Below are positions 1-5,479 of a DNA stretch of 7,566 bases, piece after piece. The stretch covers positions 1 through 7,566 of the forward strand of contig SKIX01000124.1 in NCBI GenBank assembly GCA_007116195.1. Direction: 5' to 3'. The translations under genes were made by a program, and so were the position numbers. Origin of the DNA: Marinospirillum sp. (lineage in GTDB: Bacteria; Pseudomonadota; Gammaproteobacteria; Pseudomonadales; Halomonadaceae). How positions within the stretch are numbered: the first letter of the stretch is position 1; each line of letters starts with the position of its first letter. The notes beneath the pieces are model-generated. The model did no database searches. It was not told the origin of the DNA and worked only from the letters and a program-made list of their open reading frames with translations.

Positions 1-124
1 AATTTGGTCAGTCGACTCATGCGTACGCGCTGCCAAGGTGCGAACTTCATCAGCAACCACCGCAAAACCTCGTCCGGCCTCACCCGCTCGTGCCGCCTCT
101 ATCGCCGCATTAAGCGCTAACTGA
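1..124 (-). pseudogene. Methyl-accepting chemotaxis protein, signalling-domain fragment cut by an IS
   Basis: Read on the minus strand, this stretch encodes the hairpin tip of an MCP cytoplasmic domain: [14 protein letters not shown], then [15 protein letters not shown], then RTHESTDQI, in one open frame ending at window base 1. This tip is the most conserved part of MCPs and docks CheA and CheW beneath membrane chemoreceptor arrays. The gene continues to the left outside the window, where the C-terminal descending helix should lie. Its 5' portion (ligand-binding domain, HAMP and ascending helix) is missing, because upstream of the codon read as the Q of a TNQLALNAA-type motif the sequence becomes the IS terminal repeat. 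The reading frame continues a few codons into the IS, but no start with a ribosome site is visible, so the fragment is probably not expressed as a receptor. The identification is very secure; the exact receptor type cannot be known. Confidence 0.93.
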
Positions 125-150
125 ACTGGTCTAATAGCACCGGACACTTT
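125..150 (+). repeat. IS3 left terminal inverted repeat
   Basis: This segment begins ACTGGTC and ends in ACCGGACACTTT; it matches the reverse complement of 1328-1353 at 22 of 26 positions, with an unbroken 12-base identical inner block. It is the transposase binding and cleavage end on the orfA side. Read outward it contains TAGACC, a possible weak -35-like hexamer pointing into the MCP remnant. Confidence 0.9.
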
Positions 151-188
151 AATTAGCGACAATGTCAGTCAGCAATTGAGGTGTCAGC

Positions 189-479
189 ATGAGTCAGAAA
201 CGAGCTTACAAACAGTATTCAACAGCCTTCAAAGAAGAAGCAGTAGCGCTGGTCATGGATCAAGGCTATTCGGTTCCAGATGCAGCCAAAGCCTTAGGTA
301 TTAATCCGAACCTACTCTATCGATGGAAGGAAAAGCTTGAAGCCAAAAACAACGGCAGCCAAGTCACTGAAACGGAGCGAGAAGAGCTCGTCAGGTTACG
401 CAAAGAAAACCGTAACCTACGGATGGAAAAGGAAATCTTAAAAAAGGCTTCAGCCTTCTTCGCGAAAGAAATGAAGTAA
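189..479 (+). CDS. IS3-family transposase OrfA (HTH subunit)
   Basis: This is the N-terminal DNA-binding half of an IS3-type transposase; it recognises the IS ends and, alone, usually modulates transposition. Residues 7-47 carry the HTH_Tnp_1 pattern: YSTAFKEEAVALV, then YSVPDAAKALGI, then NLLYRWKEK. Residues about 62-92 form a charged, Leu-containing coiled coil (ELVRLRKENRNLRMEKEIL) that would mediate multimerisation, as in IS911 OrfA. The ATG at 189 is preceded by GAGGTG (178-183) at good spacing. The length of 96 residues is normal for the family. The last part of the gene contains the heptamer at 440-446, through which ribosomes can shift to the orfB phase and make the full OrfAB transposase. 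The gene appears intact. Confidence 0.93.
   Translation: MSQKRAYKQYSTAFKEEAVALVMDQGYSVPDAAKALGINPNLLYRWKEKLEAKNNGSQVTETEREELVRLRKENRNLRMEKEILKKASAFFAKEMK
440..446 (+). promoter_or_regulatory. Programmed -1 ribosomal frameshift site (A AAA AAG)
   Basis: The heptamer A AAA AAG lies exactly in the orfA phase (codons TTA AAA AAG, Leu-Lys-Lys). Slipping back one base moves the ribosome into the orfB frame, which is open from here through 1348 with no stop. The shifted product continues KKGFSLLRERNEVKFGFIR and on into the canonical OrfB N-terminus, as expected for an OrfAB fusion. The same heptamer is the known slippery sequence in IS150, IS3 and IS911. A downstream stimulatory structure was not worked out. 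Confidence 0.85.
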
Positions 480-538
480 AGTTTGGCTTCATCAGAACTG
501 AATCGGATCATCATCCTGTTTCAGCGCTTTGCAAGGTA

Positions 539-1348
539 ATGGGCGTGAGCCGCTCGGCTTTCTACGACTGGCTGAAGCGCCCTGGAAAACTCATACCTCC
601 ACAAGAGCTGATGCTAAGGCGTCGAATGAAACAGCTTTTTGAGCGTAGCCGTTCAAGCCTAGGAAGCCGAGAGATGATGAAAAAGCTTCGCGAAGAAGGC
701 TTTGAAATTGGTCGCTACCGAGTGCGCATGCTCATGAGTCAAATGGGTCTAGTTGTGCGTCAACGCCTAGCCTACAAAGTGACCACCAAGCGTAAATTCA
801 GTGATGCAGTTGCAGACAACCTGCTGAACCAGAATTTTAACCCTACTGGTCCTGATCAGGTATGGGCGGGTGATGTGACCTACTGTCGAACAGGCCAAGG
901 CTGGGCATATCTGGCTATTGTCATGGATCTTTATTCCCGTCGCATCCTTGGCTGGCACATCGCCAAGCGCATGACGACGGATCTAGTCAGCAAGGCGCTC
1001 ATGAAGGCTTATAACTTACGGAACCCGCCTCCTGGGCTAGTGTTTCACAGTGACAGAGGCTCCCAGTACACAAGTCGCCATTATCGAAAGCTGCTGGGAA
1101 GCTACAAAATGCGCGCAAGCATGGGTGATGTTGGTGCATGCTGGGATAACGCTGTTGTAGAGCGCTTCTTTGGCAGCCTTAAACACGACTGGCTGCTGAA
1201 AGTGCCACAGCCGACATACGAGCACATGAAAAGTGATGTGGCTGCGTATATGCGCTATTACAACTTGGAAAGACTACATACAGCCAACGGTGACCGCACG
1301 CCGGTGGACTATGAAAACGAGCTGAGAAAAGTGTCCGGTTTTAGTTGA
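539..1348 (+). CDS. IS3-family transposase OrfB (DDE catalytic subunit)
   Basis: This is the catalytic half of the transposase, with an rve-type RNase H-like fold that cuts and joins DNA. N-terminal residues 1-62 (VSRSAFYDWLKR, then RSRSSLGSREMMKKLREEG) match the HTH_21 region of IS3 OrfB. The catalytic triad is complete: D112 in the WAGDVTY context, D172 in VFHSDRGSQYTS and E208 in CWDNAVVERFFGSLK, with exactly 35 residues between the second Asp and the Glu. The C-terminal YYNLERLHTANGDRTPVDYE is also typical. The ATG at 539 is only the first Met in this frame. The functional product is probably translated by -1 frameshifting from orfA, since the frame is open well upstream of 539 and its residues there (FGFIRTESDHHPVSALCKV) are normal OrfB sequence. 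The TGA stop (1346-1348) lies inside the right terminal repeat. Confidence 0.94.
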   Translation: MGVSRSAFYDWLKRPGKLIPPQELMLRRRMKQLFERSRSSLGSREMMKKLREEGFEIGRYRVRMLMSQMGLVVRQRLAYKVTTKRKFSDAVADNLLNQNFNPTGPDQVWAGDVTYCRTGQGWAYLAIVMDLYSRRILGWHIAKRMTTDLVSKALMKAYNLRNPPPGLVFHSDRGSQYTSRHYRKLLGSYKMRASMGDVGACWDNAVVERFFGSLKHDWLLKVPQPTYEHMKSDVAAYMRYYNLERLHTANGDRTPVDYENELRKVSGFS

Positions 1349-1353
1349 CCAGT
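1328..1353 (-). repeat. IS3 right terminal inverted repeat
   Basis: This is the complementary end to 125-150. It contains the orfB stop codon and the outward-facing hexamer TTGACC (1345-1350), five of six matches to a -35 box. The flank supplies only a poor -10 (CTAGCC, 1368-1373) at 17-bp spacing, so a hybrid outward promoter into the DUF1853 remnant is possible but weak. Confidence 0.9.
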
Positions 1354-1355
1354 AC

Positions 1356-2126
1356 ATGGAAGCCTGGCTAGCCGCTTCCGGGCGTAAGCCTTTGGGTGTC
1401 TATCACGAAGCTCTGTGGCAACTGCTGCTTGAGGAAGCGCCAGCGATTCAGTTATTGGGGCATCATCTGCCGATCCGAGATGATAAAAGAACCCTGGGTG
1501 AGTTGGACTTTCTTTACCGGCATCTACCCAGCAACAGGGTTTATCATTTAGAAGTCGCCATTAAATATTACCTGGGTTTGCCGCAGGGGCCTGGGCAGCC
1601 AGAGGATTTATGCCGCTGGATTGGGCCTGCTGGGCTGGATAGCCTGGCTCTTAAGGTCGCTCATACGGAGCAAAAGCAGCTACCCCTCAGTGATCACCCC
1701 TTGGCTCAGCACTACAGCCAGGGAAGCGTGACCCACAAACAGCTAGCTCTGCCAGGTGTGCTGTTTTATCCCTGGCATACCTGCTTGCCGGCACCCCTTA
1801 GAGCCAGCAAAGATCACCAGCGCGGTTGGTGGCTTTATTTGCATGACTGGACGGATTTTCTTGATTCGCTCAACGAAGAGGTTTGCGGGACGCTACTGAG
1901 TAAGCCGCATTGGTTGGCTCTTCCCCGTCAGGATGAACTTTTAGCGTCCAGTGAGCTGAGCAAAATCCTGTACAGTCATTTCAAACAACGCGGCTGGCCA
2001 TTACAACTGGCTCTTTTTTCATCCAGCAAGGGGTGGCAGCGCGTTTTTCTGGTCAATAGCCAATGGCCTCAGCAGATTCCTATATCAGTAGGAAGCGCTA
2101 GATGCTATCACCCAAAGACGATTTGA
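1356..2126 (+). pseudogene. DUF1853 family protein, N-terminally truncated by the IS
   Basis: The product resembles DUF1853 (PF08907) proteins of unknown function found in proteobacteria. Visible family blocks are GVYHEALWQLLLEEAP (residues about 14-29), LLGHHLPIRDDKRTLGELDFLYR (33-55), YHLEVAIKYYLGL (63-75), WIGPAGLDSLALKVAHTEQKQLPLS (about 88-112) and LPGVLFYPW (132-140) followed by RGWWLYLHDW. Family members normally have some 60 or more residues before the LGxYxExLW block; here only about a dozen remain before the IS end. The first Met is 3 bases from the IS edge with no ribosome binding site, so it was probably an internal Met of the native protein. The C-terminus looks complete. The GELDFL and LEVAIK blocks recall PD-(D/E)XK nucleases, which is only an inference. 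A short product could still be made if the IS drives transcription. Confidence 0.8.
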
Positions 2127-2130
2127 AAAA

Positions 2131-2146
2131 ATTTCACATGTGAAAT
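2131..2146. promoter_or_regulatory. Perfect 16-bp palindrome next to parB, candidate ParB-family binding site
   Basis: ATTTCACATGTGAAAT is a perfect palindrome located between the convergent ends of the DUF1853 remnant and the ParB gene, one base beyond the ParB stop codon. Its arms TTTCAC and GTGAAA are the inner arms of the chromosomal parS consensus (TGTTTCACGTGAAACA) with two extra central bases; its outer ATTTC/GAAAT resembles the Noc site ATTTCCCGGGAAAT. With no loop and no T tract it is a poor terminator, so a dimeric protein binding site is likelier. Binding by the neighbouring ParB is inferred only from similarity and position. Confidence 0.5.
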
Positions 2147-2147
2147 C

Positions 2148-3098
2148 TTACAAGCTGTTGAGCTTTAGGAGTTGCACGCTATTGGTTCTAACACAAGTCT
2201 TGCTGCCATCTTCAAGCTCGATCCAGCACCACTCCTCAGCAACCTCTTCATTTTCAAGAGTGGCAAAACGATCGATTAGCAGACGACCTCTTACTTTATC
2301 TCCGTTTTCTAGTTTTGCTTGAACCTGCGCAGCAACCTTTTCAGGCTTAACCAGACGGTATTGAATCGCTACTGGATTTGGAGGGGCTGTAGGTGCTTGC
2401 TCAGCTTGTTTAGGTGTTTCTTTACCCGATTTGAGGTGCTCTAGGGTGTCCTCAATCTGCTTTCTTCCAATGCATTTCGCTTTAACAGCTTTGGCAAGCT
2501 TCTTGGCTGCTGATAAATCCAATTTTGCAATCTTGTGAAGTGCTAGGACTAAAGAAATATCTGTAGTTGCTTTGCTTTCTAAGAGTTCAGAAATAAAGTC
2601 TGGCAGTTTGTTGAGGCTGGTATAGCGAGAAACCCAGGTTCTACTTTTCCCCGTTTTCTGAGCGATTTCTTTTCCTGAGAGCCCGCTCTCACTGAGTGTT
2701 TGAATCGCCGATGCGATTTCTAGGGGGGTAAGATCTTCACGCTGTATGTTTTCTACTAGTTGCAGCGCTGTTTTGTCATGATCTGTTTCAGGCTGACCCA
2801 CCAGTATGGCTAAGGCGGTATCCACATTTAGCAGGGTTAGGGCACGTAAGCGGCGTTCTCCGGTGAGTAGATCATAAAATCCTGGTTTTGAAGAGGGAGT
2901 GACTTCAATTGGGGTTCTTTGCCCATCTTGTTGAATTGAGCTGGCTAGGTCAGCCAGCCCGTCTTCATCGAAGGATGACCTCACCTGTTTGCTGATCAGC
3001 ACCTTACTTAATTGGATACGAAGGATTTGCGGTGTCGGGCTTGCTTGATCCTGCCCCTGAGAGGTAAGACCTTCAAGGTGAGTTTGTATAGTGTCCAT
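2148..3098 (-). CDS. Solo ParB/KorB-like partition or regulator protein
   Basis: This is a ParB/RepB/Spo0J-family DNA-binding protein of 316 residues. ParB proteins bind parS-like operators and load as CTP-dependent clamps for DNA segregation; KorB relatives also repress transcription. Seen in order: an N-terminal ParB domain (about 24-120) with the CTP-binding signatures LLTGERRLRA (77-86) and ENIQRED (116-122); an HTH of KorB type, SGKEIAQKTGKSRTWVSRYT (about 141-160), with the following helical region to about 225; a linker rich in Pro, Gln and Ala (230-243); and a C-terminal part (about 245-316, RGRLLIDRF, then WCWIELEDGSK, then SVQLLKL) resembling the SH3-like KorB_C dimerisation domain. 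Upstream of the ATG is GGATAACTC, a modest ribosome site. No ParA or replication gene is adjacent, which suggests a plasmid- or ICE-derived remnant or a stand-alone regulator. Family assignment is secure; the function is not. Confidence 0.88.
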   Translation of the reverse strand: MDTIQTHLEGLTSQGQDQASPTPQILRIQLSKVLISKQVRSSFDEDGLADLASSIQQDGQRTPIEVTPSSKPGFYDLLTGERRLRALTLLNVDTALAILVGQPETDHDKTALQLVENIQREDLTPLEIASAIQTLSESGLSGKEIAQKTGKSRTWVSRYTSLNKLPDFISELLESKATTDISLVLALHKIAKLDLSAAKKLAKAVKAKCIGRKQIEDTLEHLKSGKETPKQAEQAPTAPPNPVAIQYRLVKPEKVAAQVQAKLENGDKVRGRLLIDRFATLENEEVAEEWCWIELEDGSKTCVRTNSVQLLKLNSL

Positions 3099-3129
3099 GA
3101 GTTATCCGTCTTTTGATGGTGTTTTAATT

Positions 3130-3159
3130 ATTCTATCTCACCTCTTGAATCCTCTCCAA
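3130..3159 (-). promoter_or_regulatory. Candidate promoter of the parB-like gene
   Basis: On the minus strand TTGGAG (3154-3159) and TAGAAT (3130-3135) are separated by 18 bp and lie about 30 bases upstream of the ATG. The -10 matches five of six consensus positions and the -35 four of six. It is the best pair seen in the upstream region, but it is assigned by eye. Confidence 0.35.
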
Positions 3160-3400
3160 ACAAAGGCTCAAGGCTTTACTAGTGCAACACCTGTGTCTTA
3201 ATTTGAGCTGCTACTGGTGAGCAGTTGCTAAACTCTGTATATCCTGGAGAGCACCGAAGTGGGAAGGGCTCGCTATTCATCCGAGCCAATGGATGTCATT
3301 CCAACGAGCAACTACGCGTTCAAACCCTAAATGGATTTTTGCCGGAAATCGTTGGTCGTTGGCGTCATTTTTAATTGACCCCTAACCCTGTTTTGGGCAT
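3160..3400. other. Gene-free region between parB and the nuclease gene
   Basis: No convincing ORF lies here. The region holds a 6-bp stem with a 9-base loop (GGCTCG at 3267-3272 and CGAGCC at 3282-3287), not followed by a T tract on the plus strand, and the CCAACGA/TCGTTGG repeats listed separately. It probably contains the control regions of the two diverging genes, with room for a small RNA that cannot be demonstrated. Confidence 0.5.
3301..3362. repeat. Inverted repeat with an internal direct repeat (CCAACGA/TCGTTGG)
   Basis: CCAACGAGCAAC (3301-3312) and GTTGGTCGTTGG (3351-3362) are inverted copies matching at 11 of 12 positions, separated by 38 bases. The right arm lies within a tandem TCGTTGG TCGTTGG (3349-3362). 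It could be an operator pair, a long hairpin or a short repetitive element; there is no evidence for a specific role. Confidence 0.55.
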
Positions 3401-3404
3401 CTTG

Positions 3405-3433
3405 TTTTCAAATCTCATTCGAGGCTCTATAAT
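3405..3433 (+). promoter_or_regulatory. Candidate sigma70 promoter of the secreted nuclease gene
   Basis: A consensus TATAAT (3428-3433) is preceded at 17 bp by TTTTCA (3405-3410, four of six); a TTGTTT at 3402-3407 gives 20-bp spacing. It lies about 37 bases before the chosen TTG start, leaving room for a leader with the AAGGA ribosome site. This is the strongest-looking promoter in the window. Confidence 0.55.
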
Positions 3434-3470
3434 TTTGTATGCTTCTTATCTGTTCTAAGGATTCCCTCCC

Positions 3471-4568
3471 TTGAAAGCTTTCTTGTTTGGTCGCTGGTTA
3501 GCCAGCGGCTTGATCTTTTTGTGTGTCTTTGCTTTTCTGCTTCTTCCTGTTGCCGTTACTTGGGCGCAAACCTCCGATGGTCAGGGCCTGGTCATCGCCA
3601 GCTGGAATATTGAGCGGTTGGGCCATGGGCAGAATAAAGACTACGCAGCTCTAGGTCAGATCGGTCAGTTGTTTGACTTTATTGCTGTGCAAGAAGCTAT
3701 GACGGCTGAGGGCCTGTATCGCTTTCAGGCTGCGCTGCAGGAAGCCACCGGTGAAACCTGGGGCATGATGTATTCGCACCGCATCGGGCGCTCCACCTAC
3801 AAGGAAAAGTATGCCTTCGTCTGGCGTGAGTCGCGGATCGATTATCTCGATGGGGCAGTGGTCTACCTTGACCCAGGTGATTTGTTTGCTCGCGAACCCT
3901 ATTCTGCGCGCTTTAAGGATTTAAGTTCAGGTGATGAGTTCGCAGTCGCCACGGTGCATATTGTCTATGGTCGCCGGATCAGCGATCGCACGGCAGAGAT
4001 TGAAGAGTTGGCGCGCTACTGGGACTGGTTGCATGAAATCTATCCTGGCACACCCATCTTGCTGATGGGTGACTTTAACTTGCAGCCTATGCACGCGGCC
4101 TGGCAGCCACTGAGGAACAAAGGTGTAGTGCCCTTGATTATTGAAGGCGCGACGACTCTATCCGCTGTGGACGGTCGCTTTGCTAACCTCTACGACAACA
4201 TCTGGGTTGCTGAATCAGGTTCCTATGCATCTAGCCCTGCAGGGATTATTGAGTTCCCTGCGCTGCTGGGCATCACCCATGAACAAGCACGCCGGCATGT
4301 GTCCGATCATGCCCCTATTTATCTGCTGACACATCAGGCGGGGTTGCGCGGCAATATGCGCTCGGATGGCTTTGAGTTACAACCCAGTGCAGAAGCTTTC
4401 AAGACTGAAGCCATTTCAGGGCCTTTGATCGGGAATCGTCGATCAAAAATTGTTCACCGCCCAGACTGCCCTTCATACAGTCGAGTCGGTGAAGCTAATC
4501 GAATTTATTTCGAGACTCTTAAAAAGGCTCTGGACGCTGGTTATCGACTCGCAGGAAATTGTCCGTGA
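3471..4568 (+). CDS. Secreted DNase I-like endonuclease (EEP superfamily) with C-terminal Ada-like tail
   Basis: The product is a 365-residue endonuclease/exonuclease/phosphatase-superfamily protein, predicted to be exported and to cut nucleic acid outside the cytoplasm. Residues 1-32 form a signal peptide: Lys2 and Arg8, a long hydrophobic core, and a likely cut after AVTWA. The catalytic set is complete by eye: N46 (SWNIERLG), E75 (VQEA), E112 (KEKYAFVW), H163 (VHIVYGRR), D201 and N203 (GDFNLQP), D242 (YDNIWV), D279 and H280 (SDHAPIYL), matching the DNase I metal and His positions. After a linker, residues 320-365 form a small domain (GNRRSKIVHRPDCPSYSRV through GYRLAGNCP, with H329, C333 and C364) like the Ada-type or nuclease C-terminal modules found on secreted nucleases; it may bind metal or DNA. 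The start is TTG, supported by AAGGA (3457-3461) nine bases upstream. It has its own promoter and no operon partner. The exact substrate (DNA versus RNA) is inferred. Confidence 0.88.
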   Translation: MKAFLFGRWLASGLIFLCVFAFLLLPVAVTWAQTSDGQGLVIASWNIERLGHGQNKDYAALGQIGQLFDFIAVQEAMTAEGLYRFQAALQEATGETWGMMYSHRIGRSTYKEKYAFVWRESRIDYLDGAVVYLDPGDLFAREPYSARFKDLSSGDEFAVATVHIVYGRRISDRTAEIEELARYWDWLHEIYPGTPILLMGDFNLQPMHAAWQPLRNKGVVPLIIEGATTLSAVDGRFANLYDNIWVAESGSYASSPAGIIEFPALLGITHEQARRHVSDHAPIYLLTHQAGLRGNMRSDGFELQPSAEAFKTEAISGPLIGNRRSKIVHRPDCPSYSRVGEANRIYFETLKKALDAGYRLAGNCP

Positions 4569-4654
4569 GCTTCTTTAGCAAGTACCCAAGCAGCACAGTG
4601 AAGAATTTAGCTCCCTGTGTTTAATCGAACCTGAGTTATGGATCTTGTGCCTTG

Positions 4655-5053
4655 CTATATGTCTTTGCAAGCTGGCTTCAGATTTTCTAGCAGTAGGTCT
4701 AGCAGATGCCCAGGCTTGGCTGCAGTGAGTTTAGGTTTGCTGTCATGGCGGTTCTGGAAAATGTGGCCATGTTCGTTGCAATAGAAGCGGGTGGTGTGTG
4801 CGCTACTCCGGCTTTGGAACTTTACGCGAGTTCGCCATTGGCCGTTTCTGGTGTCAACAAAGCTTTTGCTGGGGTGGAGCTCAATCCCAAGGGCAGTCAG
4901 CCAAATACTTTCTCCTGTTTTGTTGACGGTAACAGCGTGATCACCATAGGGGTGCTGATAAAGGCTAGAGAGTAAGCTGTCTGCGATTTGGTACTGATTC
5001 TGGCTAACTTGATGCAGGTTATCCAGTTGGCTTAGTAGGCGGTCGATGTTCAT
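4655..5053 (-). CDS. Hypothetical protein, 132 residues
   Basis: I do not recognise this family. It is a soluble-looking protein with no signal peptide or membrane segment. Residues 1-33 (RLLSQLDNLHQVSQNQYQIADSLLSSL) are a predicted amphipathic helix. The centre (40-100) looks beta-rich, with GESIWLTALGIELHPSKSF, a basic TRVKFQSRSSAHTTRFYC stretch and NEHGHIF. The C-terminus (114-127) is Leu-rich and helical. One Cys (C92) followed by several His is visible, but no clear metal motif. It is believed real because AAGGAGG (5060-5066) lies six bases before the ATG, the best ribosome site in the window, and a candidate promoter lies further upstream. The gene is convergent with the nuclease gene and divergent from the photolyase operon. 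An 89-codon ORF on the opposite strand lacks these signals and is taken as a shadow. Confidence 0.75.
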   Translation of the reverse strand: MNIDRLLSQLDNLHQVSQNQYQIADSLLSSLYQHPYGDHAVTVNKTGESIWLTALGIELHPSKSFVDTRNGQWRTRVKFQSRSSAHTTRFYCNEHGHIFQNRHDSKPKLTAAKPGHLLDLLLENLKPACKDI

Positions 5054-5088
5054 CTGCTTCCTCCTTGAAGGGGTTCCATAAAACTTAC

Positions 5089-5117
5089 ATGATGTTGTAT
5101 CTCTTGGGTAGTGTAAA
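5089..5117 (-). promoter_or_regulatory. Candidate promoter of the 132-residue hypothetical gene
   Basis: On the minus strand TTTACA (5112-5117, five of six) and CATCAT (5089-5094, four of six) are spaced by 17 bp, placing the start of transcription about 28 bases before the ATG and leaving the AAGGAGG site in the leader. It is called by eye. An imperfect palindrome ATGCAAGTGCAT (5128-5139) lies just upstream and could be an operator. Confidence 0.35.
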
Positions 5118-5188
5118 GCGACTCTTTATGCAAGTGCATCACTAATTCAAGGGGTTATCTAGACAGGTTCTTTGCGTTTGGGTGTATA

Positions 5189-5217
5189 ACTGCAGGTGTT
5201 AAATCAAGGCTTATAAT
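5189..5217 (+). promoter_or_regulatory. Candidate promoter of the TIGR02450-photolyase operon
   Basis: A consensus TATAAT (5212-5217) is present, but the hexamer at 17-bp spacing (ACTGCA) is a weak -35, so activation may be needed. The expected transcript start near 5224 falls after the GTG at 5223 and before the ATG at 5247, which favours the ATG as the true start of the next gene. Confidence 0.4.
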
Positions 5218-5246
5218 TAAAAGTGGTTAGATTGAGACGAGGGGAT

Positions 5247-5462
5247 ATGAATCAAATTAATTCAGCTAAGCTGCTTCATAGTAAGTGGACAGCCGTCAAA
5301 CCCGTTAATCGGGAAAAGCATTTTTTGGTGAGCAAGGTTGAATATGACGAAGGGGGCTCAGTATTGGTATGTATCCTAGAGTCGGTGTTGACGAAGAATG
5401 AGTACGCCATTGATTGGCGGAACCTGAAAAGTAAACAGCAGTGGATTCAAGGCTGGGTATAG
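5247..5462 (+). CDS. Small Trp-rich TIGR02450/DUF2389 family protein
   Basis: The product is 71 residues if it starts at the ATG at 5247. The pattern MNQINSAKLLHSKWTAV, then NREKHFLVSKV, then ESVLTKNEYAIDWRNLK and QQWIQGWV matches the small tryptophan-rich family TIGR02450 (DUF2389, PF09493), whose function is unknown. Trp residues are conserved in SKWTAV, DWR, QQWIQGW. An upstream in-frame GTG (5223) would add eight residues (MVRLRRGD), but the ATG is preferred: it is preceded by GAGG at 5239-5242, and the predicted transcript starts after the GTG. The gene ends 17 bases before the photolyase-family ATG on the same strand, so the two are probably co-transcribed, suggesting a shared role in light or DNA-damage response. 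That functional link is inferred from position only. Confidence 0.85.
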   Translation: MNQINSAKLLHSKWTAVKPVNREKHFLVSKVEYDEGGSVLVCILESVLTKNEYAIDWRNLKSKQQWIQGWV

Positions 5463-5479
5463 CCGTTGGTGAGTGAAAG

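Larger units (their letters stand above)
125..1353 (+). mobile_element. Complete IS3-family insertion sequence
   Basis: The element has imperfect terminal inverted repeats (125-150 and 1328-1353, 22 of 26 positions matching), two overlapping-phase ORFs in the IS3 arrangement, a -1 frameshift heptamer and an intact DDE transposase, so it looks able to transpose. If the outer ends are set at TG...CA, as in many IS3 elements, the limits become 127-1351. The outer choice is supported on the left by the MCP codon pattern, which stays native up to base 124. Bases flanking the IS do not form a 3- or 4-bp direct repeat with either choice (TGA versus ACA, or AAC versus GTA). The element separates an MCP remnant from a DUF1853 remnant, implying a deletion, inversion or recombination between IS copies after insertion. 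A specific IS name cannot be assigned without a search. Confidence 0.92.

Noticed and set aside
2131..2146. Bidirectional terminator between convergent genes
   Set aside because: The palindrome has no loop except by opening central pairs, is AT-rich and has no T tract; a binding site is more plausible.
2140..2322. Plus-strand 60-codon ORF over the parB 3' end
   Set aside because: It lies inside a clear ParB reading frame on the other strand, has a low-complexity Ser-rich product and starts inside the palindrome.
4706..4975. Plus-strand 89-codon ORF opposite the 132-residue gene
   Set aside because: It has no ribosome site or promoter, while the minus-strand ORF has AAGGAGG at ideal spacing; treated as a shadow.
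5223..5246. GTG at 5223 as the start of the TIGR02450 gene
   Set aside because: It would lie only six bases after the -10 box and lacks a ribosome site; the ATG at 5247 fits both the family start and GAGG.
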